This document shows, one piece after another, positions 1 to 7,207 of a stretch of DNA of 64,000 bases. Positions within the stretch are counted from its first letter, which is position 1, and every line of letters starts with the position of its first letter. The position numbers and the translations under genes are program-made. Below the pieces are notes generated by a model. That model was not told where the DNA came from. It made no database searches and saw only the letters and a list, made by a program, of their open reading frames with translations. The stretch comes from Bacillus timonensis (GTDB taxonomy: Bacteria; Bacillota; Bacilli; Bacillales; Bacillaceae_L). Location of the stretch: NCBI GenBank assembly GCA_020171895.1, contig JAIVAN010000005.1, forward strand, positions 1 through 64,000, read 5' to 3'.

Positions 1-123
1 TTTATTACTATAACAACCTACGAATTAAATCAAAATTTCGTAAAAGTCCAGTTGCGTATAGGAAACAATATGCGACAGCTGCTTAATAATAATGTGTCCA
101 ACTTTATGGGTGCAGTGCACTAC

Positions 124-364
124 GCCTGTGGGGTCTCAAGCCTAGCGCATCTCCTGCTGGAGTCTCGATCCTTCCACTCCGATTAACACGCATGAATTAC
201 TTAAAGTCCAACATTCTATAAACCCCAAAATCAAGTTCGCATTTTCATCCTTCATGGTGCAATTTTTAAATTGCATGAAGTCTACCCTTAAAATGCAACT
301 CTGAATATGGGGTGTTAACCTTCGTTGCAGGAACCTCGCTTTCCGCGGGGCGCTTCTTGAGCCT
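124..364 (-). repeat. Split copy of the GTGTTAATC-ended palindromic repeat with internal spacer
   Basis: Two half copies of the 129-bp repeat found intact at 34025-34153 and 36285-36413. Positions 124-189 match one half and end in GATTAACAC; positions 312-364 match the other half and begin GTGTTAACC. Between them lies a 122-bp spacer (190-311) that is also present, on the opposite strand, around 36066-36284. The rest of 1-500 has no convincing gene; open frames across it run through repeat sequence. Confidence 0.75.
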
Positions 365-510
365 ATGGAAGTCTAACCTATCAAATTCACCTTTTACATC
401 AAGGTAGTAAAAATAAAAATAGAAGTAGAAAATGAGCTTGCCACCCGTCACATCTTTTTGAAAATTTCATATATTTATATAGTTTTAGTGTGCAAATAGC
501 ATTTTTTTAG

Positions 511-516
511 TATAAT
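511..516 (+). promoter_or_regulatory. Candidate -10 box of the ribU transcript
   Basis: A perfect TATAAT lies about 29 bases before the riboswitch P1 helix, a sensible position for the ribU transcript start. No good -35 box is visible 16-18 bases upstream, so the assignment rests on the -10 and on position. Confidence 0.4.
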
Positions 517-544
517 GAGAATTGTAGTCAATCAAATACGATTC

Positions 545-690
545 CATCTTCGGGGCAGGGTGCAATTCCCGACCGACGGTGATGAACCCACTTGGTGTTC
601 TAAGTCCGTGACCCGCGAGGCCAATTTGGCTAAACGGTGGACCTGGTGAGAATCCGGGACCGACAGTTACAGTCTGGATGGGAGAAGATG
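545..690 (+). promoter_or_regulatory. FMN riboswitch (RFN element)
   Basis: The segment carries the conserved RFN blocks: the opening GGGGCAGGGTG, the GACCGACGGTGA segment, CCCGCGAG, the GGTGAGAATCCGGGACCGAC block and the closing GTCTGGATGGGAG. The P1 helix closes between CATCTT (545-550) and AAGATG (685-690). It lies 130 bases before the riboflavin transporter ribU, as expected for FMN feedback. This is one of the most recognisable RNA families and the call is firm. Downstream, a weak hairpin (701-721) with a poor T tract and a longer hairpin over the ribosome binding site (769-815) make up the candidate expression platform. Confidence 0.97.
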
Positions 691-768
691 TCGAGCGCAT
701 AAAGGGTATTTTCATACCTTTATTTCCTACTGGCTTCATTTATGATAGCTAGGTCAATTGGAAATACG

Positions 769-815
769 CTCACCTTCATCAAGATGTGAATCGACTAAAA
801 GAGATGAAGGAGGAG
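769..815 (+). promoter_or_regulatory. Hairpin sequestering the ribU ribosome binding site
   Basis: CCTTCATC (773-780) is perfectly complementary to GATGAAGG (803-810), and CTC at 769-771 can extend the helix onto GAG at 813-815. The strong ribosome binding site AAGGAGG (807-813) falls inside the 3' arm. Folding would hide it, which suggests that the FMN riboswitch controls translation. The anti-sequestering partner was not identified. Confidence 0.6.
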
Positions 816-819
816 ATCG

Positions 820-1401
820 ATGATGCAACCAAGTAAAGGAAGCACATCCGGGTTAGTTAAACTCATCACATTGTCTTTGATGAGTACAATTTCACTTTTA
901 TTAATGATGGTAGATTTTCCATTGCCACTACTGCCTACTTTCTTAAAAGTAGACTTTAGTGACCTACCTGCACTATTTGCAGCGTTATTATTTTCGCCAA
1001 TAGCAGGGATTATTGTTGAAGGGATTAAAAACCTATTACACTTCTTGATGGGTAGTGGTGATCCAATTGGGGCATTTGCAAACTTCTTTGCAGGTCTAAT
1101 GTTTATCCTACCAGTTTCATATTTTTATCACCGCTTCAAAAATGTGAAAAGTGTAGTGTCAGGTTTGATCACTGGAACAGTCGTCATGGCTGTTGGAATG
1201 TCATTTCTAAATTACTTTGTATTGTTACCAGCATACTCATGGTTTATGGGCTTTGAATTAGAAGGCAGTAAATTACTATATATAACAGCTGGTATTATGC
1301 CTTTCAATATTATAAAAGGAATTTTAATCGGGCTAGTGTTCGTACCGCTTTTCATAAAGCTACGACCATGGCTTGAGCAAAAACAAATCAAAACAACATA
1401 G
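820..1401 (+). CDS. ribU: Riboflavin transporter RibU, ECF substrate-binding subunit
   Basis: Membrane protein of 193 residues with about six hydrophobic segments, the size and pattern of ECF-transporter S components. It would bind riboflavin in the membrane and work with a shared energising module (EcfA/A'/T), which is not encoded here. The FMN riboswitch directly upstream confirms the substrate assignment. Two ATG codons stand in tandem at 820 and 823; the AAGGAGG at 807-813 fits either, with 823 at slightly better spacing. The gene is monocistronic, closed by a strong terminator at 1415. It most likely lets the cell scavenge riboflavin when internal FMN is low. Confidence 0.95.
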   Translation: MMQPSKGSTSGLVKLITLSLMSTISLLLMMVDFPLPLLPTFLKVDFSDLPALFAALLFSPIAGIIVEGIKNLLHFLMGSGDPIGAFANFFAGLMFILPVSYFYHRFKNVKSVVSGLITGTVVMAVGMSFLNYFVLLPAYSWFMGFELEGSKLLYITAGIMPFNIIKGILIGLVFVPLFIKLRPWLEQKQIKTT

Positions 1402-1414
1402 CGATTGATTATTC

Positions 1415-1455
1415 AGGTGCATCGAGTGTTAAGCTCGGTGCACCTTTATTATTTT
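1415..1455 (+). terminator. Rho-independent terminator after ribU
   Basis: A 12-bp stem with one G-T pair: AGGTGCATCGAG (1415-1426) and CTCGGTGCACCT (1434-1445), then a T-rich stretch. Confidence 0.9.
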
Positions 1456-1472
1456 GAAGTAAAATAAAATGG

Positions 1473-1686
1473 GGTTGGGACATAACATAGGTTAAAATGA
1501 TAGCTTAGCGGATGAAATATACGTAGACTCCTGCGGGATGAAAAGCAACGGGTAGACCCCGCAGTGCGTAGCACGAGGAGGCTTGCCAGCTTCCCGCGGA
1601 AAGCGAAGTATATTTCAGGAGCGGATGAACTACACCAATAATCATTTTTCGGTTTCTATTTAGTTAATACTACTTTTGTCCCAACC
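1473..1686. repeat. MITE-like repeat with 10-bp terminal inverted repeats
   Basis: A 214-bp non-coding element bounded by GGTTGGGACA (1473-1482) and its exact reverse complement TGTCCCAACC (1677-1686). The interior has the GC-rich core GACTCCTGCGGGA ... GACCCCGCAG ... GAGGAGGCT ... CCCGCGGAAAGCGA. The same core occurs inside the differently ended repeats at 34025 and 36285. There is no open frame of note and no transposase nearby. Confidence 0.8.
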
Positions 1687-1697
1687 TCTTCAGTGTG

Positions 1698-2480
1698 TTA
1701 ATCTTTCTTCGCCTTCAAAATATCCTCTTGTAGCTCTAACCCTTCCTCATTATCGGGTAAATAATAAAGAAATGTTTCAATCTCAGTTTCTGCTTTTTCG
1801 TAATCACCCGTTAAGTAATAACTGAGTGCAAGATTAAAGTAAATGCTAGGAATGGGTATGTCATCACGTTTGATTTCCTGCAAAATCACAATAGCCTCTT
1901 CATGCTTCCCATCATCCTGCAGTTCAACCGCTTCAAAAAACTTTGGCTCCATGTAGTCATAATAGACTTTTTCTTCCAAACTCAAGGTTAAAAATGAATA
2001 GATTAATAAGGCTAATAACACAGCAGAAAAATGAACCCAGCTTGTGCCGCCTCGTTTTACAATCATCGAACGTCTTTCTTTCTTATTCGGGAAAAGCTCC
2101 TTTAGCTTTGCCACTTTTTTTACGGCAAATTGCAAATAGAATTGGTTCCCAAAAAGTCCTACAGCAATCAAAATACCAGAAAAAGTAGCCATTGGAGCAG
2201 CATGTTTCAATAAAAGAATAGAAATAATATCGACGATCGCCATCGCAAAAATAAACGCATATGCATACCCATTCATTTTACGAAAAGAAAACCAAAACAA
2301 CGTAAGAAAAAACGCTGCCCAGTTCCACGAAACAGGTATACTACGTTTTCCGTTCGGAAGCTTCTCCCATTTCGCTTGATACACATCTGCTTTTCTTCCG
2401 ACAAAAAGCAGAACCTCTTCACGTGTTTCTTTATCCAAATCATGAAAATGTATGTTTTTCTTCCTCTTAAACTTCAGCAT
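1698..2480 (-). CDS. DUF2628-like membrane protein with C-terminal TPR region
   Basis: Protein of 260 residues. The first part (about 1-75) resembles the DUF2628 membrane domain, with basic residues then SWNWAAFFLTLFWFSFRK. About four transmembrane segments follow up to residue 165. The last 85 residues form tetratricopeptide-like helices (FNLALSYYLTGDYEKAETEI), which usually bind other proteins. AAAGGAATG precedes the ATG at 2480 and supports the start. It faces away from the two-component genes and overlaps no neighbour. The exact function is not known. The repeat at 1473-1686 ends 12 bases beyond its stop codon. Confidence 0.7.
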   Translation of the reverse strand: MLKFKRKKNIHFHDLDKETREEVLLFVGRKADVYQAKWEKLPNGKRSIPVSWNWAAFFLTLFWFSFRKMNGYAYAFIFAMAIVDIISILLLKHAAPMATFSGILIAVGLFGNQFYLQFAVKKVAKLKELFPNKKERRSMIVKRGGTSWVHFSAVLLALLIYSFLTLSLEEKVYYDYMEPKFFEAVELQDDGKHEEAIVILQEIKRDDIPIPSIYFNLALSYYLTGDYEKAETEIETFLYYLPDNEEGLELQEDILKAKKD

Positions 2481-2594
2481 GAAAACATTCCTTTCTATCT
2501 AACTCTACTAATAGTATCATGTAGATGAAATGAATAGGAGGAAAATCCTTTCCAAATTCAGCTATAATAGAAACAAAAACCAATAATAACCAAC

Positions 2595-2650
2595 CTTAAG
2601 AAAATCTTAAGATTTCTAGTTCATGATTGTTAAGATTTGCTGGTTAAGAT
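2595..2650 (+). promoter_or_regulatory. TTAAGAT direct repeats, candidate response-regulator operator
   Basis: CTTAAG occurs at 2595-2600 and 2606-2611, exactly 11 bases apart, and TTAAGAT recurs at 2607-2613, 2630-2636 and 2644-2650. OmpR/PhoB-family regulators bind direct repeats about 10-11 bases apart. This cluster lies 40-95 bases before the response-regulator gene and may serve autoregulation. Confidence 0.45.
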
Positions 2651-2690
2651 AGAGACAGTGAAAGATTGATGGAGGAAAGAAGGGTGAGAG

Positions 2691-3383
2691 ATGGAGAAAT
2701 ACAACGTGCTTGTAGTTGACGATGAGAAGGAAATTCGAGATGGGATTGAAATTTATCTGAAAAATGAAGGCGTAACGGTGCTAAAAGCAAAGGATGGAAT
2801 TGAAGCACTAGATATTCTAAACGAGCATCAGGTACATTTGATTATTTTAGATGTGATGATGCCAAAGCTAGATGGGATTTCAGCAACCTATAAAATTCGT
2901 GAAAAGCAAAACATCCCAATCATTATTTTAAGTGCGAAAAGTGAAGACACGGACAAAATCCTTGGCCTTCAAGTAGGAGCCGATGATTATGTGACAAAGC
3001 CGTTTAATCCGATGGAGCTTGTGGCTCGTGTCAAATCACAGCTTCGTCGTTATGTGAAATTCGGTCAGTACGAAGGCATGAAGAAAGTGATTGATCTTAA
3101 CGGATTAACGCTTGACCAAGAGGCGAAAGAAGTAACCGTGCATGGTGAACATGTTAAGCTTACGCCGATTGAATACAAAATTGTCCAGCTACTAATGACA
3201 AATCCAGGTCGTGTGTTTTCTATCAGTGATATTTACGAAAGAGTATGGAATGAACCCTCTTACAACGCGGAAAATACGGTAGCGGTTCATATTAGAAAAA
3301 TCCGTGAAAAAATTGAAATTGATCCGAAAAATCCAAGATTTTTAAAGGTGGTGTGGGGCATTGGGTACAAAATGGAGAAATAA
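2691..3383 (+). CDS. Response regulator, OmpR/PhoB family
   Basis: Cytoplasmic DNA-binding protein of 230 residues. The receiver domain (about 5-118) has the acidic pocket DDEKE, phosphoacceptor Asp54 in LDVMMPK, and the switch lysine in VTKPF. A winged-helix effector domain (about 135-228) ends in AVHIRKIREKI and VWGIGYK, typical of OmpR/PhoB proteins. Its last 23 bases overlap the kinase gene, so the two are almost certainly co-translated partners. An ECF sigma gene follows the kinase by one base, which suggests that the signal is passed on to a sigma factor. The stimulus is unknown. Confidence 0.93.
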   Translation: MEKYNVLVVDDEKEIRDGIEIYLKNEGVTVLKAKDGIEALDILNEHQVHLIILDVMMPKLDGISATYKIREKQNIPIIILSAKSEDTDKILGLQVGADDYVTKPFNPMELVARVKSQLRRYVKFGQYEGMKKVIDLNGLTLDQEAKEVTVHGEHVKLTPIEYKIVQLLMTNPGRVFSISDIYERVWNEPSYNAENTVAVHIRKIREKIEIDPKNPRFLKVVWGIGYKMEK

Positions 3384-5613
3384 AGTCGGTATACTTATTT
3401 GCGCGTTTCTATTTACCTTTGGTATGAGTGGGATTCTCTCTTTTTTTAGCAACTACCATTATTACGTCAATAAAAGCTATTTTGATACACCAGATTTTCA
3501 AAGTCAGCTCGATGCATTTGCCATGCAGTTAACGATGTTTGAATTAGATCCTGTAACAGAGGAAGAAGCAAAAAAGAACATAAAGGTATCACAAAATGAC
3601 ATTGATGAACATCGGTACCGGTACGGAAAACTAGATGATCAAATTGCTAACATCATGGCCCAATACGAACACCTTATCCAAGATGCGCTAAATAAGGATA
3701 ATAAAGAGGTTGCTGATGCCTATACAAAACAGCGTGACGAAAAGATCGCGGACATTACGAAAAACTTTGAAAGTGATGAACACGTGAGGTTAAAGGTCAT
3801 CAAGGAGAAGGAACAAAAAATCGAGGAGTACTTCGAGCAACGTGAAAGTTTAAGAGCCTCTTTTGAACAATACAAAAAAACGTTTCACTACTATTTTAAA
3901 AATACGAAAACAGGTAATGTGTTTACGAATATTGAACGTTCAAACAGTCAAACCGTTGACGATTATTTTAACAATCAAGATATGATATTTGTGACAGATT
4001 ATTTTCTTTCGAGTGATTACTTTCAGCATTATAGCTTTTATGAATATGAAGAAGTGATAGAAGAAATTTCACAAACGAGAGTTGGCTCGTTTGAAGGGAA
4101 AATCTCCATTCCTACAGGTTTGGCTCCTTCAACTGAAATATTAAGAGAGTACCAGAGTTTTGACAATGTGCAGAAAATTTTATGGATCTATTCTGCTGCA
4201 AGTATTCTAGCGTTGTTAATAAGCCTTGTGTTAGCTAAAAAGGCAAGACTAATCTCTAATGAACTAGCAAGCTTAAAACCGTATTACAATAAACTACCAA
4301 TTGATACAAGAGTCATCTTTTGGGGACTGTCAGCACTAGGTACATTGATAAACATTGCCATCTTCTTTGATCAAGCGGATATTAGATATAGAAGTGATTA
4401 TTTAGCACTTGGCGTGGAAGTTTCATTAATGCTAGGTATAACATCTATTTTTGTTGCCCTTTTCTTTACTCAAGCAAAATACCTTTTAAGTGAATTAAAG
4501 GATTGGCAAGGATTAAAGCACCAACTGAAAGGAAGCTTAACTTACAAAGTTGCTAGAAAAGGAATTGACTTCTTAAAAGGTGTTCGGGAAAAAGCGCAAG
4601 AGATTTTTATGAAGCAAAGCATCGGTAGACAGCTCTTTATCGTGCTTGGCATGGCCTTCCTATTAGGTCTAGCGGCAGTCTTCATCTTTGTGCATCCGTT
4701 TTTCTTACTCATTTATGTAGTTGCAGTAGGAATCGTTGCCATTCCAATTATGATGATTTTGGTAAATCGACTTAGTTATTTTAACCAAATTGTTTTAAAA
4801 ACGAATGAGCTCGCGGCTGGTAACTTAGGACGTGATTTGGATGTGACTGGTCACTCTGTCTTCTCCACACTTGCAAGCAATATTAACAAGCTAAAGCAAG
4901 GTGTAAAACAATCGCAAAATGAACAGGCCAAAAGTGAACGACTGAAAACAGAGCTCATCACAAATGTGAGTCATGACCTACGCACGCCGTTAACATCAAT
5001 CATTACGTATACGGAGTTATTGAAAAAGAACGAAATTGCAGAAGAAGATCGTGCAGCCTATCTTGAAATTATCGATCGTAAATCAAAACGGTTAAAAGTT
5101 CTAATTGATGATTTGTTCGAGGTGTCGAAAATGGCAAGTGGAAACATGCAGTTAAATAAAGAAAAAGTAGATCTTGTCCAGCTTTTACAACAAGCGTTAG
5201 GTGAATACGATGATACGATTAATGAGTCCAACTTACAATTTCGCTTCACAACTTCTGACAAACCGATTTTTGCAATTGTAGATGGTCAAAAGCTTTGGCG
5301 GGTGTTTGATAATTTAATTGGCAACATTTTAAAATATTCACTTGAACATACACGAGTTTATATCACCATTGAAAAAGGGGATGATCAAGCCCTCATTACG
5401 TTTAAAAACGTGTCAAAATACGAGCTTGGTCAAAATATCGACGAGTTATTCGAACGATTTAAGCGCGGTGACGTTTCTCGTCATACAGAAGGATCAGGAT
5501 TAGGGTTAGCCATTTCCAAATCGATTGTTGACCTGCATGACGGTGCCCTTGAGATTGAAGCAGATGGTGATTTATTTAAAGTGACGATAACTATGGAGTT
5601 GGAGAAAGAGTGA
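3361..5613 (+). CDS. Membrane sensor histidine kinase
   Basis: Protein of 750 residues starting at TTG 3361, with AAAGGTGG suitably upstream and overlapping the regulator gene by 23 bases. After one N-terminal transmembrane segment (about 8-28) comes a large charged extracytoplasmic region (about 30-270) with predicted coiled coil. Several transmembrane segments follow (about 272-370 and 420-470), then a HAMP-like linker, HisKA with phosphoacceptor His538 in SHDLRTPLTS, and an ATPase domain with GSGLGLAIS. The long sensor region has no domain I recognise. It should phosphorylate the regulator encoded just upstream. Confidence 0.92.
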   Translation: MGTKWRNKVGILICAFLFTFGMSGILSFFSNYHYYVNKSYFDTPDFQSQLDAFAMQLTMFELDPVTEEEAKKNIKVSQNDIDEHRYRYGKLDDQIANIMAQYEHLIQDALNKDNKEVADAYTKQRDEKIADITKNFESDEHVRLKVIKEKEQKIEEYFEQRESLRASFEQYKKTFHYYFKNTKTGNVFTNIERSNSQTVDDYFNNQDMIFVTDYFLSSDYFQHYSFYEYEEVIEEISQTRVGSFEGKISIPTGLAPSTEILREYQSFDNVQKILWIYSAASILALLISLVLAKKARLISNELASLKPYYNKLPIDTRVIFWGLSALGTLINIAIFFDQADIRYRSDYLALGVEVSLMLGITSIFVALFFTQAKYLLSELKDWQGLKHQLKGSLTYKVARKGIDFLKGVREKAQEIFMKQSIGRQLFIVLGMAFLLGLAAVFIFVHPFFLLIYVVAVGIVAIPIMMILVNRLSYFNQIVLKTNELAAGNLGRDLDVTGHSVFSTLASNINKLKQGVKQSQNEQAKSERLKTELITNVSHDLRTPLTSIITYTELLKKNEIAEEDRAAYLEIIDRKSKRLKVLIDDLFEVSKMASGNMQLNKEKVDLVQLLQQALGEYDDTINESNLQFRFTTSDKPIFAIVDGQKLWRVFDNLIGNILKYSLEHTRVYITIEKGDDQALITFKNVSKYELGQNIDELFERFKRGDVSRHTEGSGLGLAISKSIVDLHDGALEIEADGDLFKVTITMELEKE

Positions 5614-5614
5614 A

Positions 5615-6127
5615 ATGAATGCCACTATTGATTTTTCAGAGATCTATGATGTAGCGTATAAGCGCCTCTTTCACATCGCATACTCCATTACGAGAAATGT
5701 CCATCTAGCAGAGGATGTTGTGCAGGATGCCTTTCTAAAAGCGATGCAAAAAGCGACAACCATTCAGGATAGGAGCAAAACTATCGCATGGCTTTCGGTC
5801 ATTACGACAAGAACAGCAATCGATACGCTTCGTAAGGAAAAAAGAAAAATTCCGATGGAACAAAATATGCTCGAAGCACTAGGGAAAGAAATGAAGCAAA
5901 ACGTTGAGCAGGAAGTTGAAACAGGTTTGTTCGTGGATGATATTAAATCCGCTATCAAGCAATTAACAAAGGAATACCAGCATGTATTACTGTTAAAACT
6001 AAAGCTCGGATTAAAGGAAAATGAAATTGCCGACGTACTAAACTTAAATCCTTGTACAGTTAAAACGAGAATTCACCGAGCGCGGAAACAACTGAAGATG
6101 TTGTGTCAAAGACAAATAAGTGCTTAA
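5615..6127 (+). CDS. ECF-type RNA polymerase sigma factor without a linked anti-sigma gene
   Basis: Protein of 170 residues with region 2 (about 8-75, including LAEDVVQDAFLKAM) and region 4 with its helix-turn-helix (about 105-165, LKENEIADVLNLNPCTVKTRIHRARKQL). It begins one base after the kinase stop codon, so it is probably translated from the same message as the two-component genes. A terminator at 6191 closes the unit. Most ECF sigma factors are paired with a membrane anti-sigma gene; none is here. Control by the upstream two-component system is the natural inference, and this is the unusual feature of the operon. Confidence 0.88.
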   Translation: MNATIDFSEIYDVAYKRLFHIAYSITRNVHLAEDVVQDAFLKAMQKATTIQDRSKTIAWLSVITTRTAIDTLRKEKRKIPMEQNMLEALGKEMKQNVEQEVETGLFVDDIKSAIKQLTKEYQHVLLLKLKLGLKENEIADVLNLNPCTVKTRIHRARKQLKMLCQRQISA

Positions 6128-6190
6128 GGAAAAGGGCTGCCTATGGTAGCAAAATTTCTCCTATTAGGGAGAAGTTGAATACAAAAACCA

Positions 6191-6224
6191 AAAACCACTT
6201 GGAAGATTAGCTCCAAGTGGTTTT
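6191..6224. terminator. Bidirectional terminator
   Basis: Perfect 13-bp stem AAAACCACTTGGA (6191-6203) / TCCAAGTGGTTTT (6212-6224). A/T tracts on both sides serve the sigma-factor operon on the plus strand and the small gene on the minus strand. Confidence 0.9.
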
Positions 6225-6234
6225 GCTATATATT

Positions 6235-6510
6235 CTACTTTATTAAAGAAATGAAATAAGTTCTTTCATGTTCGTTACGTATGATTTTTTCAACGATATG
6301 ATCTTGACGTAAATATTCACGAATCCTAGGGTTTTGATATATTTTTTCATAGTAATATCCGTTATCGCTAAGTTCCTTGAACCAGCTTTCTTTTTTTAAC
6401 TTCCTGATATTTCTACTAAATTTAATATCATCAATGTCTAAACCGCCCATAAACAAAAGCCCTAAAAATATGCTAGCCATTACCCCAAAAATGGATTTAA
6501 TAGCTTTCAT
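6235..6510 (-). CDS. Small hypothetical membrane-anchored protein
   Basis: Start chosen at ATG 6510, which has GAGGTGAT at good spacing; the upstream in-frame ATG at 6516 abuts that site. The 91-residue product begins MKAIKS, has one hydrophobic segment (IFGVMASIFLGLLFMGGLDI) and then a basic, aromatic, charged tail of about 65 residues. I do not recognise the family. It lies alone on the minus strand between two sigma-factor units and shares the terminator at 6191. Confidence 0.55.
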   Translation of the reverse strand: MKAIKSIFGVMASIFLGLLFMGGLDIDDIKFSRNIRKLKKESWFKELSDNGYYYEKIYQNPRIREYLRQDHIVEKIIRNEHERTYFISLIK

Positions 6511-6664
6511 GTTCATCACCTCTTCACAATTACAGTTTATCACCTTATTATTCCAATTGAAATTACTAATAAAAAAATGCTCATTGTAAAGAGAACAGGT
6601 AAAATAAAAAAGTTGAAACTTTTCCAGTCCGGATTCTCTCTAATAAGCGAAAGGAGGTTGGGAC

Positions 6665-7207
6665 ATGAATGAACGTACATTAGTAAGAAATGCAATAAAT
6701 GGAGACAAACGCTCACTTGAAGAGCTCCTGATTTTACATAGTGATCAACTATACCGAACGGCTTATCTTTATGTGAACAATCGCGATGATGCTTTAGATG
6801 TTGTCCAAGAGACCGCTTACAAAGCACTCGTAGCGATAGGGCAGTTAAAAAATGAACAATACTTTATGACCTGGCTGACTAAAATTTTGATCAACAGTGC
6901 CTATGATGTTTTGAAAAAGAAAAACAAAGAAATTCCGATTGAGAAAATGATTGAGTTTCCAGCAACTAAAACAAATAAGAGTACAGAGACATTGGATTTA
7001 ATTAACGCTATTCATGAATTGAAGAGTCAATACCGCAATGCGATTATCTTATTTTATTTTCACGATTTGCCTATTCAAGAAATAGCGAAGGTGATGAACA
7101 TACCTGAAAATACAGTCAAAACCTACCTTCGTAGAGGGAAAGAACGTTTGAAAAAACTGTTAGGGGGGATGGAGTATCATGAAAAACTTACTGCAGAAAG
7201 AATATGA
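6665..7207 (+). CDS. ECF-type sigma factor (SigV/SigW-like group)
   Basis: Protein of 180 residues with region 2 (LYRTAYLYVNNRDDALDVVQETAYKAL, about 22-48) and region 4 (about 115-172, LPIQEIAKVMNIPENTVKTYLRRGKERL). AAAGGAGG lies seven bases before the ATG. The 3' end overlaps the following anti-sigma gene by 29 bases, the usual arrangement for an ECF sigma and its membrane-bound inhibitor. It is similar in plan to the pair at 16874-18350. A TGAAAC motif at 6614 recalls ECF -35 boxes, but no matching -10 was found. Confidence 0.92.
   Translation: MNERTLVRNAINGDKRSLEELLILHSDQLYRTAYLYVNNRDDALDVVQETAYKALVAIGQLKNEQYFMTWLTKILINSAYDVLKKKNKEIPIEKMIEFPATKTNKSTETLDLINAIHELKSQYRNAIILFYFHDLPIQEIAKVMNIPENTVKTYLRRGKERLKKLLGGMEYHEKLTAERI

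Noticed and set aside
266-739. Minus-strand open frames of 61 and 84 codons at the start of the window
   Set aside because: They run through the palindromic repeat/spacer and through the FMN riboswitch and lack start signals; the RNA explains the second one.
1473-1686. Insertion sequence
   Set aside because: No transposase frame lies inside or next to it; it is better described as a non-autonomous repeat.
6657-6666. GGTTGGGACA identical to the end of the repeat at 1473-1686
   Set aside because: It overlaps the ribosome binding site and start codon of the sigma gene, with no partner end or core sequence; chance similarity is more likely than a solo terminal repeat.
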